Below, piece after piece: positions 62,616 through 64,000 of a DNA stretch of 64,000 bases. Both the position numbers and the translations under genes were made by a program. Below the pieces are notes generated by a model. That model saw nothing but the letters and a program-made list of their open reading frames with translations, made no database searches and was not told the origin of the DNA. Each line of letters begins with the position of its first letter. The first letter of the stretch is position 1. The stretch is from Methanohalophilus portucalensis (GTDB lineage: Archaea > Halobacteriota > Methanosarcinia > Methanosarcinales > Methanosarcinaceae), in contig NZ_CP017881.1 of the NCBI RefSeq assembly GCF_002761295.1, positions 62,001 to 126,000 of the forward strand, in the 5' to 3' direction.

Positions 62616-63779
62616 TTACGGGCGCACACCAAGTTCCAGTTGTGTTGTCATTTTTTCCCCATCCCTGTAATACTCAAGTTCGATCTCGTCACCCGGCTGT
62701 TTTTCACTGATATGGGCTATGATCTGGTCACTGTTGAAGACTTCAACTCCGTCTACTCCTACAATAATATCCCCGTTGATGAAGATTCTTTCATCATTGA
62801 TCCTTACCTCTTCGCCACTTTTCAGCCCGGCATCCTCGGCAGGTCCGTCTTCCACTACAACCACGACCATTACTCCTCTGGCTGCCTCATCATTAAGGTC
62901 CATGAAATCTGCTGCCCTGGGACTTACAGGGAGCATCTGTATACCGATCCAGGAATGTTCATATTCTCCTTTTTCTATTATGGCATCGGCAACCATCCGG
63001 GCTTTATTGGAAGGTATAGCAAAACCCAGATTATCTCCGCTACGTGCACGGTTGACCCCGATCACTTCCCCTGAGAGGTCAATAAGCGGCCCTCCTGAAT
63101 TTCCCGGGTTTAACGGTGCATCGGTCTGTATAACATTGGGGATGGAAAATCCGTTTGTTGTGGGCATTGTCCTGCCCGTGGCACTGACGATTCCATGTGT
63201 TACACTTCCCTCAAGCCCAAAAGGAGTACCTATTGCCATAACCATCTGAGCAGGATTGATTATTGATGAGTTGGCCATTGGCAGGGGATAGGGTTGGCAG
63301 TTTTCATCACAGGGGACTTCATCGACCTTTAATACCGCAATATCAGAATATATGTCAGTGCCCGTGATCTCAGCATCCATTGCAACCCCGTTGCTGAAAT
63401 ATACTTCTACGGAATCAGCATTTTCCACGACATGCTGGTTCGTTATGATATGGCCTTCTGCATCATAAAGAAACCCCGATCCGCCACTTCTGAATTGGTC
63501 TCCGTCGATTTCCCCTTCAGTCCTTATGGATACAACCGAGTCAAAAACAAGTTTGTAAAGTTCTTCATAGGTCTCACCAGCGGTGCCATTGATATTGATT
63601 ATGCCGGTAACACCACTTTCAGGATCATTAATTTGTGTGTTTTCCAGACTCCCATCATCATAAAGCACAGTTGTCAGGCTGATCCCGAGAACAAAACCAA
63701 TCAGGAGGAACAATATTGCTATCAAGGGTAGTGTACTGCCCCTTTCCTCTTTAAGCAGCGAAGTTGAGAATTGCATCAT
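62616..63779 (-). CDS. HtrA/DegP-family serine protease
   Basis: The 387-residue protein has an N-terminal membrane helix (LPLIAILFLLIGFVLGIS), a trypsin-like domain with His in ITNQHVVENAD, Asp in YSDIAVLKVDE and Ser in NPGNSGGPLID, and a C-terminal PDZ domain (DGPAEDAGLKSGEEVRI ... DIIVGVDGVEVFNSDQI). It would act outside the membrane in protein quality control. The extra Cys in DEVPCDENCQ may form a disulfide, fitting an extracellular site. Confidence 0.93.
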   Translation of the reverse strand: MMQFSTSLLKEERGSTLPLIAILFLLIGFVLGISLTTVLYDDGSLENTQINDPESGVTGIININGTAGETYEELYKLVFDSVVSIRTEGEIDGDQFRSGGSGFLYDAEGHIITNQHVVENADSVEVYFSNGVAMDAEITGTDIYSDIAVLKVDEVPCDENCQPYPLPMANSSIINPAQMVMAIGTPFGLEGSVTHGIVSATGRTMPTTNGFSIPNVIQTDAPLNPGNSGGPLIDLSGEVIGVNRARSGDNLGFAIPSNKARMVADAIIEKGEYEHSWIGIQMLPVSPRAADFMDLNDEAARGVMVVVVVEDGPAEDAGLKSGEEVRINDERIFINGDIIVGVDGVEVFNSDQIIAHISEKQPGDEIELEYYRDGEKMTTQLELGVRP

Positions 63780-63823
63780 AAGATATACTGTTGGGCTTGT
63801 TTATTTCCTTTTCTCTTTCTTTT

Positions 63824-64000
63824 TCAAAATCTGGAAAATATGCTGGCTGCGAGGTCTTCGAGTTCCTCCCTGTCTGGGTTGGAATCCACAATGGTATGCA
63901 TCGATCCTCCGCCGTCATTTTCATAACGAGGAATTATATGCACATGGACATGAGGTACAGTTTGCCCGGCGACCAGGCCATTGTTGATCCCAATATTAAC
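63824..64000 (-). CDS. HIT-family nucleotide-binding protein, partial
   Basis: The frame is open from the stop at 63824 to the window edge, giving the last 58 residues of a histidine triad protein: GINNGLVAGQTVPHVHVHIIPRY followed by an acidic helix (DREELEDLAASIFSRF). The HVHVHIIPR active site marks it as a hydrolase or transferase of nucleoside phosphates. The N-terminus lies outside the window. Confidence 0.9.
   Translation of the reverse strand, partial: VNIGINNGLVAGQTVPHVHVHIIPRYENDGGGSMHTIVDSNPDREELEDLAASIFSRF

Overview
The window comes from a methanogenic archaeon of the Methanosarcinales, most likely a methylotrophic Methanosarcinaceae such as the Methanohalophilus/Methanolobus group (inference). 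The evidence is an operon of methanogenesis marker proteins with methyl-coenzyme M reductase component A2, archaeal signature genes (aIF5A, FEN-1, a presenilin-type protease, HVO_0476-type zinc-finger protein, UPF0216, DUF2073 with an Era-like GTPase), and surface proteins with PGF-CTERM sorting signals. Genus is not proven by what I can read.

Layout. 1-4.5 kb: minus-strand genes for a nuclease-like protein, a DNA glycosylase, PRPP synthetase, MoaC and NAD(P)HX repair. 4.7-8.1 kb: plus-strand TrkA-N/DHH protein (apparently starting at ATT), a cysteine-cluster protein and an aconitase-family large subunit. 8.2-11 kb: CBS-domain proteins, HisE and a NOG1-type GTPase. 11-18.5 kb: a long minus-strand run with an aminotransferase, hexuloisomerase, Era-like GTPase with DUF2073, PhoU, Pcm, agmatinase, aIF5A and an O6-alkylguanine methyltransferase. 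18.5-21.3 kb: a membrane matrixin protease, a lipoprotein nuclease and a HAD protein.

21.5-28.9 kb: the most coherent functional block, A2-Mmp3-Mmp6-Mmp5-Mmp15-Mmp17-Mmp7 plus a CMD-domain protein. It probably encodes much of the ATP-dependent machinery that reductively activates methyl-coenzyme M reductase. 28.9-35.7 kb: presenilin-like protease, FEN-1, phosphoglycerate mutase, a stand-alone response regulator, a HAD phosphatase, a thioesterase and a lipoprotein. 35.9-42.7 kb: tRNA-Arg, IlvE, MoeA, ModABC behind a ModE-like palindrome, a DRG GTPase, UPF0216 and tRNA-Gln. Molybdate import and MoeA/MoaC would supply molybdopterin enzymes such as formylmethanofuran dehydrogenase (inference).

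42.7-58.3 kb: an AT-rich accessory island of giant cell-surface proteins. A 1,593-residue lipoprotein carries exact-length 1,179-bp tandem repeats. A separate five-gene cluster encodes Ig-like, fibronectin-like and PGF-CTERM proteins, one with 570-bp tandem repeats. Two roughly 1-kb gene-free gaps flank the first gene. One holds what looks like an orphan right end of an IS200/IS605-type element, the other the remains of a decayed ORF. 58.4-64 kb: class II ribonucleotide reductase, an ArsR-regulated metal permease, an iron-sulfur flavoprotein, an HtrA-type protease and a partial HIT protein.
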